Below are positions 24,391-35,420 of a stretch of DNA of 64,000 nucleotides, piece by piece. Each line of letters opens with the position of its first letter. The stretch's first letter is position 1. Source of the stretch: Cryptomeria japonica (Eukaryota > Streptophyta > Pinopsida > Cupressales > Cupressaceae); contig NC_081413.1 of assembly GCF_030272615.1 (NCBI RefSeq), positions 563,952,010 to 564,016,009 on the forward strand, given 5' to 3'. A program made the position numbers and the translations under genes. The notes beneath the pieces are model-generated. The model was not told the origin of the DNA. It ran no database searches and saw only the letters and a list, made by a program, of their open reading frames with translations.

Positions 24391-25514
24391 TGTTGGCATT
24401 TTTTATGATTATGTTGTGATTGTCATTGATGGACACACACTTGCATTGAGATCACTTTTGTATGAATAAGTTAAAGCTTAATTGGTATTTGTTCCAATGG
24501 GTATGATGCATTATAGTCCTTAGACTATTGGTGTTTTACAGAAAATGTTTACCGATCTGAAGCGGTATGTTGACCCCAAGCGGTTTAAGGATCTCAAGCA
24601 ATACGAAGGATCAAAGCGGCAGAACACATATTTCCCAGTCTTCATTTTTGTCAAACCGGCAACCGGTATTTTGTATGAACCGATAATACTCTGTGATGAG
24701 TTACCAACTGGCATTGTGAGATGAGTTACCATCCACCGATTGTTTGACGGTGCCGACACTTTAATGGTGTTTTTGTGTCGTGTTACAGAATATGTCTAGA
24801 TGCATTGAACCTAGGAAATTGTATTGCAATCCTATTGGGCCGACATGAAATCAGATTCCTTTAAAAGGACATCATGTCTAGGGTTTTAGGTTGTTGTTAG
24901 GGTTCAAGGTGGTTGATGAGTTAGAGAGAGTATGAATGTGCAGAAGACTGAAGTAATGCTGGAATGCATTAGGAATGAGCTATCAAGGATCTAACCAAGC
25001 AATATGTGCTATTAGCTAGATCACTCACTTGTTGATTACTCACATCTTCAACAAGTCTAAAGCCCTTAACCGAGTAGGCCCAAAAGCCTTTTGTAAATCC
25101 TCTAACAAGGTGGTTCACATCTGTGGATCTAAAATCCTCTAGCAAGGTAGTCCTTAATCGGACTTATCTCCTAATAGAGATTGAGATTCCTAATAGGATC
25201 TGTTCTAGTAAAGAACATTGTATGACCTTAACCGGTATGACCTTAACCGATCTGGTTCCTATTCTGTAGATAGTTACTTGTGAGTTCCATCTCACCGTGG
25301 TTTTTCCCATTTGGGTTTCCACATCAAAATCTCTTGCGTTATGGTGTTTGTGCTTCTGTGGGTGAATGCGTTATTTGCTATTTGGTTTGCATGTATGCTA
25401 ATCGGTTTGTCTGCTAAATTATTTTACCAGTTTACTGTTAGTCTAGCAAAGTGTTTAAGTACACCAATTTTTGGCATACTAATTCACCCCCCCCCCCCCT
25501 CTTAGTATTCATCA
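24391..25514 (+). repeat. E3 5' LTR, 1124 bp
   Basis: It starts TGTTGGCATTTTTTATG and ends AGTATTCATCA. It includes the shared block (TCTCACCGTGGTTTTTCCC near 25290) and an 11-C tract near 25488. A 13-bp tandem duplication around GACCTTAACCGGTAT (25233-25250) is absent from the other LTR. Confidence 0.92.
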
Positions 25515-25516
25515 AT

Positions 25517-25529
25517 TGGTATCAGAGCC
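25517..25529 (+). promoter_or_regulatory. E3 primer binding site
   Basis: TGGTATCAGAGCC lies two bases after the 5' LTR. It is identical to the E1 site and is the canonical initiator tRNA-Met site. Confidence 0.93.
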
Positions 25530-25564
25530 TACCTTTCTATAAGTTTAACCACTTGGAAAGAGAT

Positions 25565-26836
25565 ATGGGGGAATATACACTGAGGGAACTTACTCATTAG
25601 CTCACTCAGTCAGCCTATGATGATCTTATGGTCAAATATAAGGCATCTCAAGCAAAAAGGAGAGAACATGCTGAAAAGTTGATGGAGCTATCTGAAAATA
25701 GTTCTTCTGATGAAGCGGACATGGAAGCCCTGATCCAAGAAGTAGAAAAGCTAAATGAATCCAATTCTAACCTGAGAAAAGAATTGGAAGGACTGACTAT
25801 TCGAATGTGCCAAGATCTTGAGAACTGGAGGAAAGCTGAAGATCTGGTCAAAGACAAAGATCATGAAAACTCCAAGCTGAAGCAAGAGATCAGTACCCTA
25901 ACTGCTCAACTCCATGCGAGCAAAGTACAAAAGGAAGACATGCAAGGAGAACTAAACATGACCATCTCTGAGAATGCAAACCTGATGGAAACAAATGTTG
26001 TTGTTTCCAAAGAACTCTCTGAGTCAAAGGAAATACTTCCTAAGTTCAACAAGAGTACTGTTAAGCTAGAGCAAAAGCTTGAATCTACCAAACCTGACAA
26101 GAATATTGATGGACTTGGTTATTCCGGTCATGAGGAAGGTGAGACCTCTGGTACAAATGTTGGAGAATCAAAGAAACAACCGACATCAAAGGATAAAGGT
26201 AAGCAAAATTTTAAACCTGATTGCTTTAACTATCTTAAAGAAGGACATACCGCCAATGTGTGTAGGAGTAAGGCTTACAATAATTTTCCTTATTTTCTAA
26301 ATGATAAGCCTAGATCCTATAGATTCAATGGTAACTATTATGCATGCAACAAGTTTGGGCATAGAGCATCTGAATGCAGGTCTGTTATGAACAACACTGG
26401 AAGATATCCTTAGAGGACTCAAGGAGTTGGTCTGGAACCTTTTGTGAACTAGAATCACAACCGGTTTAATGCCTTCAATCATCAGTCAAGAAGTGGTGGC
26501 TATCAAGTGGCAACCAGATGGAGAGAAAACTGTTTGATCTGTCATGATCATGGTCACACTGCTGCAACATGCAGGAGGAAGAACGGTAACATGAATAATG
26601 GACTTTGGAGAGCACCTGGAATGGTCTGCTATCATTATAACAAACCAGGTCACATTGCCAGATTCTGCAGAACAAGAAAGAACATATCGGATGACATACC
26701 GGTCACTCTGGAAGGAAAGATTGATATTGACACTGTTCAAGCAGATATGAACAAAACCTAGAAGAAGAAACTAGCAGTGTTGCAAGAAGAACCGGTTTCT
26801 ACACCTAGTGTGGAAATAACGGAATCAACAAACTAA
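25565..26836 (+). pseudogene. E3 ORF1 (gag-like): coiled coil plus four zinc knuckles
   Basis: A single frame runs from the ATG at 25565 (MGEYTLRELTH) to TAA at 26834, about 424 codons. It is interrupted by four in-frame stops, all TAG: 25598, 26411, 26450 and 26759. Residues about 20-160 form a Glu/Lys/Leu-rich coiled coil (EEVEKLNESNSNLRKELEG-like heptads). Then come a damaged knuckle (CFNYLKEGHTANVC) and CCHC-type motifs YYACNKFGHRASEC, CLICHDHGHTAATC and CYHYNKPGHIARFC. There is no copia capsid block of the DGTNY type. It probably packages element RNA. The E1 ORF1 has the same layout. Confidence 0.78.
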
Positions 26837-27016
26837 GCATCAGAAAAGCTTAGGGGGAGCAAATGGTGAAACACTACGAACCCCCAGTTTACACTAGTAA
26901 AAGACCTTAACCGATATGTGATACCTGTCATTTGGCAGAAGACTGAAAACGGTAACAGGCAAATTAGGGTTTACGCCCTAATGGTGGAGCATTTATTACG
27001 GTAGGTGAGGAATATG

Positions 27017-27025
27017 TTTAAAAGG
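27017..27025 (+). promoter_or_regulatory. Possible internal promoter (TATA-like) ahead of E3 ORF2
   Basis: TTTAAAAGG lies about 300 bases before the first ATG of ORF2. A pyrimidine-rich CATTTCTCACTATC follows about 15-30 bases downstream, as at plant start sites. A possible intron donor (GAAAG/GTATTTCTTGAG, about 27250) and acceptor (TTTTGTCATAG, about 27286) follow. It could be a remnant of a captured gene promoter. Evidence is by eye only. Confidence 0.3.
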
Positions 27026-27324
27026 GATTTTCAAATCATTTCTCACTATCATTTTTCGAGCGAAGAAGTTTTTCAAGTGCAGAGCGAAGAAAAAGTGATT
27101 TGTGTTGCGATTCAAAGAAATCTCAAAACCCTGAAGAAGATTTAGAAGCAAATACCAAACGGTCAAAAGAAGAACTCAAAGCGGTGATTCAGCAACCGAC
27201 GAAGTGGAAGGCGAAGTGGAATTTGCAAGCCCTAAATTCTCGATTTCCGAAAGGTATTTCTTGAGTTTTTTGTTTTGTCATAGCTTCGGCATCTCATGAT
27301 AGTTCTAGTGTAACTGTCGATTCT

Positions 27325-30300
27325 ATGGATTTCATACAAAGAAATTCGAAATATAATGCCTTGTCTCAAGTATCGGCTGGTGTTATAGTAGAAGAAGGGA
27401 TTTCTGATTACATAGACTACAAGATCAAAGACCTAGAGTCTCTTGTGATCCATTCTCAGCTAGGTCTATTCTGTGGGAAGGATAAAAATATCAAACTGGA
27501 GTATAGCATCTTGGAGAAGAAGAAGCTTCACAATGAGTTTACTTCCTAGAGGATTTCACAGATGACCACATTCGGATCATTCTGAGTAGAGTTCATGGTG
27601 ACAAGATGTATCTTGAGAGAACACATGATATCACACTGCAAGCTATTCAGGCTATCACCAGTTTCTGCAATACAGCGGAAGTGCCAGCCCTAAGGAAGGT
27701 CAAAAAGACTGAAATGTCCAAACTCACCGGTTCTGTGAGTGACTCACGTGGCATGACCGTCAACTCAATCAAGGATGATCTGGTCAAGTATGCCTACATG
27801 GTGATAGGCTACCAAACGTTCTCTACCAGCAGAATTAACTCTGTATCTACTACAGTGGTAAATGTCGCTTACCGGATGATCAAAGAAGATGCATCGTTTG
27901 ATTTGTGCACCTATATGCAAAGACAACTTATGTTGAATCTTAAGTCAATCAAATAGGATAATGTACTAAGATTCGAGCTTGGACAACTACTAGTAGGGTT
28001 ATTCTTCTACTTCCAAGGTTATTTCCCAGGAGTTGGAGATATTCAATGGTCTGTCGACCAACCGGTTACCAAGCAAATCAAAGAGAGCCTGCAAGCAGTT
28101 GGAACCGATTACCCTGATGTTCTAAACAAGTACTTTGATGAGTTCAGAAGCAAGATGAGCCTAAGGATGAGGATATCCAGTGACATTGTCAAGAAATATG
28201 AAGAGGACATCTGCTTTATCATCAAAGTGGATGAATGCATAATGGAGGTTGTTGAGCCTAGACAGGAAGAAGTAGATCCTATGGGCTATGAGGTGATGTA
28301 TGATATGTTGGATGGGTATGCTTCTACCCTAATCGCCTCACCCCTTGATCCCAAGGCAAAGACAACCGGCACCTATCTGGAAAGGGTTGCACCATTTGTC
28401 GAACCTCCTAAAAAGAAAGGAAAGGCAATGCCTTCGGCATCGACACTGGTTACTGCAGCTAGTCCCAAAGTGACCAAGCAGTCACCTGCAAAGAAGAAAC
28501 TGGAAGCGGCACCTGCCAAAGTCTTCGAGAGGAAGAGGAAGACAAGGAATAACTCACCGAACTCAGAAGAAACTATGTCTGAAGAAAAACCCAAGAAGCC
28601 AAGACAAATAAAGAAAAAGACAAAGAATGAACTGGGATCATCTGCACCGATAAATATTGACATTTCTTCCTACAAACCTTTGACACATTGTCAAAGAACT
28701 ATCAAAAATATTAGGAGAAAAGTGTTGAATGATTTGATTGATTGTTTTGATGATTTCAATGATGATGAAAAGGAAGCAGTTGAACAAGAAGTCAGTAAGT
28801 ATTTATGTGCTAATGACCTGTCGCCTTCAGAAATTAGATCTGAGACACTGGATTCTTTGTATAATTCCTTAGACAATAAATGGCGCATTGCCATAGAAAA
28901 GGAACAAGAAATGAGAGAGAAAATTTTTGCTCAACATTTTCCTGATGTATCAAATTCAGAACTTTTCAAAGTTATGAATAAATACAAAGGCCTCTTCTTC
29001 ATGAGAAGAAGAAGACTCCTATTACTGGAAGGAAAGGGTCAAGAAGTGATCAAGAATACACATACTCTTGCTCAAGAAGCTCTTAAGATGCATCAAGTGG
29101 CTAAAGCCAACAAGAAGGCTGAGCAAGAACCAACAATAACAAAACCGGATGAAGTGTTTGATAATGAAGGAAACCCAATTACTGAACCCATAGACACTAT
29201 TGATGTCGATGCTTTGGATGTAGAGGATGTTGCTCAGGGTACACCATCAAAAGCAACAAGACAGGAGAAGCAGGCAGAACAAGTAGAAAAGCAAAAGGAA
29301 GCAGAGGACAAAAAGGAGGAAGCAAAGAAGCAAGCAATAAAGAAGAAAGCAGAGGAGGATAAAGAAGAGGAGAAGAGAAAGGAAGCAGAGAAGGAGAAGA
29401 AGAAGGATGAAGAGGAGAAGAGGAAAAAGGAAGAGGAGAAGAAGAAGAAGGATGAAGAGGAGAAGACAAAGAAAGAAGAGGTAAAGAAGAAGGATTAAGA
29501 GGAGAAGAGGAAGAAGGAAGAGGAGAAGAAGAAGAATGAAGAAGAAAAGAAGCGGAAAGATGAAGAAATGAAAAAGGAAGAGGAGAAGAAGCAGCAGGAA
29601 GAGGAGCAGAAGAAAAAGGATGAAGAAGAAGAGAAGCAGAGGAAAGAAGAGAAAAGGAAAACAGAAGAAGAGGAAAAGAAAAAGACAGAAGAGGAAAAGT
29701 TAAGAGCTACAGAGAAAGAAGAAGTGGCAAAAAGCACTCAGATGGAGACTCCAAAGGCAACCGGTAGTCAAGCCAAACTAGCTGACCTCACCAGTCCTAT
29801 TGACCTCTAGTCTACAAATGAAATGGAGCTGCTACAGAGAATTAAGGTTGCTCAAGAATGCCTTGAAGTGTTAAGGAGGAAGAAGGAGCAAGATGTGATC
29901 CAAGTTGTGGTGGATACTCTTACCGGTTTGTTACCTGGCACAAATCTCCCCAATACTGATTCATCATTGGTGCAATTAAATCTCCTATGCACCGTCGTGG
30001 ATGATCAGGTGCAGAGCCTAGAAGAGGTAGCAGGGGCAAATACCAAGAAAGAGCATCAAAAATCTCTCAACATTTCCCTGGTGAAGAAGCTAAATGAGCT
30101 CCAGTCCGATCTGCAAAAAGCACAAAAAGACATAAGGAATGCTCTGGATGAGGAGAATCTACTTCTGAGTAAGATTTGCCAACCCCATCTCTTCTGTGAT
30201 GATGTGCTTGTATAGAAGCAAAAGCTACAAACTGACTTGCAGCTATATATGAGCACCTTTAAGCCGCCGTATGACTCTTTTACAACTTATGGGCAAACCG

Positions 30301-30608
30301 TTCACCGGTTTCATATCCAGTCTGCCAAAATAGAGTTGGAAATCAGCAACTAGACTCGAGATTTGCAGGAACTCCAACTGGTTCTACTCCCACGCCTGCA
30401 GATACTTCAGAAATGTTATCTCAATATGGATGCCTTAAAGGTGACTCAAGAGATGAGCACAATTGACGCCATGGAAGAGCAAGTCTCCCAAGTGCAGACA
30501 GAGAAAGAAGTGGCTACCTCCCTACTTGAGTCCTGGTCCTTACCTATGAAACAATTTTTGCAGGACTTCAAATCAGTTTTTGACAAGTTTTATTCTTTAT
30601 TGTCATAA
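27325..30608 (+). pseudogene. E3 ORF2: long uncharacterised protein with K/E-rich helix
   Basis: The first piece (27325-27549, MDFIQRNSKYNALSQVSAGV) is one frame off. From about 27549 to 30608 one frame continues for about 1,020 codons, with stops at 27954 (TAG), 29496 (TAA), 29808 (TAG), 30213 (TAG) and near 30351 (TAG). Conserved blocks are DDHIRIILSRVHGDKMYLER, VAYRMIKEDASFDLC and IQWSVDQPVTKQIKESLQAV, then YEEDICFIIKVDECIMEVVE and MGYEVMYDMLDGYASTLI. A basic linker follows (about 28400-28640), then a globular helical part, then about 150 residues of almost pure Glu/Lys (29240-29720), probably a single alpha-helix. The C-terminus is coiled coil. E1 carries a homologue. I do not recognise a named family. 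Confidence 0.72.
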
Positions 30609-30667
30609 ACTCTTATTCTTTTAATACTAATGAAATAGGGGTCGGTCTGTAATATTTGTTGTATTTG

Positions 30668-30875
30668 TTGGCAAAGGGGGAGAAGTATAAATTTTGAATG
30701 TTTTGATGTATACTTTCATGTTATTTTTGTTAAGAAGTAGTATACATTGTATTTTTAGCAAAAGGGATAGTGTATATGCTTAGGGGGAGTAATTTTGATT
30801 ATGGCATATTTTTGTTGTAAAACACTTAGATGTCAAAATTTCCTAATTGTTGCCATCAATGCCAAAGGGGGAGAT
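30668..30875 (+). promoter_or_regulatory. E3 polypurine tracts before the 3' LTR
   Basis: The LTR-adjacent tract is AATGCCAAAGGGGGAGAT (30858-30875). Additional tracts are GGCAAAGGGGGAGAAG (about 30670) and TTAGGGGGAGTAA (about 30780). A similar GCTTAGGGGGAGCAAATGG also follows ORF1 (about 26848). TTGCCATCAATGCCAA can form a short hairpin beside the main tract. Confidence 0.65.
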
Positions 30876-31951
30876 TGTTGGCATTTTTGATGATTATGTT
30901 GTGATTGTCATTGATGGACACACACTTGCATTGAGATCACTTTTGTATGAATAAGTTAAAGCTCAACTAGTATTTGTTCCAACCGGTATGATGCATTATA
31001 GTCCTTAGACTATTGGTGTTTTGCAGAAAGTGTTTACCGATCTGAAGCAGTATGTTGACCCCAAGCGGTTCAAGGATCTCAAGGGGTACGAAGGATCAAA
31101 GCGATACAACACATATTTCCCAGTCTTCATTTTTGTCAAACCGGCAACCGGTATTTTGTATGACCCAGTAATACTCTGTGATGAGTTACCAACCGGCATT
31201 GTGAGATGAGTTACCATCCACCGATTGTTTGATGGTGCCAACACTTTAATGGTGCTTTTTGTGTCGTGTTACAGAATATGCCTAGATGCATTGAACCTAG
31301 GAAATTGTATTGTAATCCTATTGGACCGACATGAAATCAAATTCCTTTAAAAGGACATCATGTCTAGGGTTTTAGGTTGTTGCTAGGGTTCAAGATGGTT
31401 GATGAGTTAGAGAGAGTATGAATGTGTAGAAGATTGAAGTAATGCTGGAATGCATTAGGAACGAGGTATCAAGGATCACTCACTTGTTGATTACTCACAT
31501 CTTCGACAAGTCTGAAGCCCTTAACTGGGTAGGCCCAAAAGCCTATTGTAAATCCTCTAACAAGGTGGTTCACATCTGTGGATCTAAAATCCTCTAGCAA
31601 GGTAGTCCTTAATTGGACTTATCTCCTAACAGAGATTGAGATTCCTAACAGGATCTGTTCTAGTAAAGAACATTGTATGACCTTAACCGGTCTGGTTCCT
31701 ATTCTGCAGATAGTTACTTGTGAGTTCCATCTCACCGTGGTTTTTCCCATTTGGGTTTCCACGTCAAAATCTCTTGTGTTATGGTATTTGTGCTTCTGTG
31801 GATGAATGCATTATTTGCTATTTAGTTTGCATGTGTGCTAACCAATTTGTCTGCTAAACTGTTTTATTGATTTACTGTTAGTCTAGCAAAGTGTTTAAGT
31901 ACACTGATTTTTAGCATAGTAATTCACCCCCCCCCCTCTTAGTATTCATCA
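30876..31951 (+). repeat. E3 3' LTR, 1076 bp
   Basis: It starts TGTTGGCATTTTTGATG and ends AGTATTCATCA, followed by the GAATA duplication at 31952-31956. It lacks the extra segment found in the 5' LTR around 24985-25020 and the 13-bp repeat. Confidence 0.92.
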
Positions 31952-31956
31952 GAATA

Positions 31957-32514
31957 CCATCGGACCAATAAAATCTTCAATAACATGCACCACGATCAAT
32001 GTGGACCACCAAAACGTATAGAACATGATCGAAGAACATCAACAAGCAATGTGAACTCCTCTGCAATTACCGTAATAACTTGGATAACAAGAATCATCAT
32101 TATTTCATCACTGAAGCTCAAGAACACCTACAACAAACTGAAAGATATGCTTGTGAAGTTCCACATCATGAACCATCTGAACTGAGGACACACATGAACA
32201 TCCCAAACACTCTCCAAAATCCGTACAACATAAAGAATCAATTCTAAAGCAATACAATCCAAAAATCACAACCCTGCAATACAAAACCAACAGAAAAACC
32301 AATCATTACAACGGATCACATAACTTGGTCATATCACCTTTTTGAACATTGAAACTCATACTGAATCAACTAGAGATAAGTATCTCAAAACCCATTAATC
32401 TACATCATTATAACTGCAACCAACCCAACTCTCTGCAACACCTAAGCACAAGAAACACGGGAATATGTTGACATCAATGACAACAACACATTCCAACAAC
32501 TCTAATATCCAACA
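31957..32514 (-). repeat. E2 5' LTR, distal portion
   Basis: It continues the interrupted E2 LTR: CACGATCAATGTGGACCACC matches 18522-18541. It ends ATATCCAACA next to CTTTC (32515-32519), the E2 target duplication. Confidence 0.92.
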
Positions 32515-32519
32515 CTTTC

Positions 32520-33765
32520 TACCTCTACACTTTCTTGACATTCCTAATTGACCACCACATACTAACTCAAGCATCTCAGTTCAATATTTTATACAATGTC
32601 ATCCCTAGCCCACTCCTCATCAGTAAGACACACCCCTTCTGACAAATCTCCCTCCACATGTTCAATTCTTCAATTCTTCAGCAATTTGAGACTTTTCAAT
32701 GGCCACTAGATCCAAAATGGGCTTTGGACCCTATGAACAGCCCACCAATACCAATTTCATCCTCTTATTCAACCTATTAACCAATTGAGTGGAATCCTTC
32801 TTGTTCCCACTTGGTGAAGAATTTGAAACATTATTAATGTTATTCCCTATCGAGCTAGAAGGCTTTGGGACATCACCTATGGCATCCTTTTGAGAAAGAA
32901 TATTATCCATTCCATTCAACTTAGAACAATCCCCATGATAGGTGCAACCAGACACCTTCTCCTTCCCCTTTTCAATAAATGAATTAACCAATTTTTAATT
33001 TGCACCAAATGATTCACCTTTCTTGGGCATCCATCTCATATTATTGCATCTCCCCTTTCTACAGTCCTACTCTATGTGGTCTCTTCTTCTACAATTTAAA
33101 CAAAATAGATTTTGTTCCTCTATCCCTACTTTTTGGACCCAATGCATCTTCATCATACAGAGCCAAATCTCATTGGGTATTTTCCTAACTATTGCTACTT
33201 TCAATCTTGCATATACATACAGGTCCCCATTAGCCAATTCAACATCTATTTCTATCAACGTCCCTAAAGACCTACCAATTTTTTCTAAACAATCTTCTGA
33301 CCAATTTTCTATTGGTAGGTTGCACAGCTAAATCCAGATGGAATGTTCATATAGATGACACTCCAAAGGGTCAAATTTGGGCATCCATTTCTACATGTAC
33401 AAGGGTCTCCATTCATCCTCCAAATACCACCCTGCAAAATTTTGTCCTTATCCTCCACTTCTGCAAAAAAGACAAAATAGGATTTTTTTGTCAAATTCTT
33501 AATAATACACTCTGATTTCCATTCATTCTCCAACCACCATTTAATGGAGACCTTTTCCTTTCAAACACCAATAAATTTGCAGATAATGGCCAAGTCCATC
33601 AATTCTCTTTCAATAACAACTTCCTTAAATAAATTAATGGTTTGCATGCCTTCATTACCCATAGTGTAACTATCAATCTCCTCTCTAGGCATGTGAATTC
33701 CATTATTTTTCCATTTTTGCCCTCTTCTTTGCTTTGCATCTCTCATTATGTTTTTTTAATTTTTT
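32520..33765 (-). pseudogene. LINE ORF1 remnant (DUF4283-type domain plus zinc knuckle)
   Basis: On the minus strand the order is an N-terminal part (33746-33561), a DUF4283-like block (FVFFAEVEDKDKILQGGIWR and LGTLIEIDVELANGDLYVYA), then a CCHC_4-type knuckle (NLFCLNCRRRDHIE followed by a degenerate CRKGRC), then a Ser/Lys-rich tail (GKEKVSGCTYHGDCS). This is the standard layout of ORF1 in plant L1-type LINEs and related RNA-binding proteins. Several stops and frame changes are present. The 3' half of the LINE is at 16057-17702 on the far side of E2. The 5' end abuts TCTACC (33766-33771), the proposed target duplication. Confidence 0.68.
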
Positions 33766-33767
33766 TC

Positions 33768-35420
<1,653 letters not shown>

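Larger units (their letters stand above)
24391..31951 (+). mobile_element. E3: complete non-autonomous LTR retrotransposon
   Basis: Complete element with 5' LTR 24391-25514, tRNA-Met primer site, ORF1, spacer with promoter-like sequence, long ORF2, polypurine tracts and 3' LTR 30876-31951, flanked by GAATA on both sides. No protease, integrase, reverse transcriptase or RNase H motif was found in its 5.3-kb interior. It is younger than E2, whose LTR it interrupts. By hand the first 340 bases of the two LTRs differ at roughly 18 positions, mostly transitions. The 5' LTR also has extra segments of about 31 and 13 bp. Its relatives in the window are E1 and the solo LTR at 59777. Confidence 0.93.
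17708..32514 (-). mobile_element. E2: full-length Ty1/copia element with E3 nested in its 5' LTR
   Basis: It is flanked by the 5-bp duplication CTTTC at 17703-17707 and 32515-32519. The left LTR (17708-19045) is 1338 bp. The right LTR, once E3 and one duplicated GAATA are removed, is 780 + 558 = 1338 bp, which confirms the boundaries. The internal part on the minus strand runs gag, protease, integrase, reverse transcriptase, RNase H, then a region of repeated polypurine tracts. Stops and shifts disable it, and two catalytic positions are altered. It is inserted within a LINE. Confidence 0.92.

Noticed and set aside
25488-25499. Poly(C) run as an unusual structural signal by itself
   Set aside because: It is the length-variable form of the C-tract present at every related LTR end.
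29197-29737. Minus-strand Ser/Pro/Phe-rich ORFs
   Set aside because: They are the antisense of the K/E-rich region of E3 ORF2.
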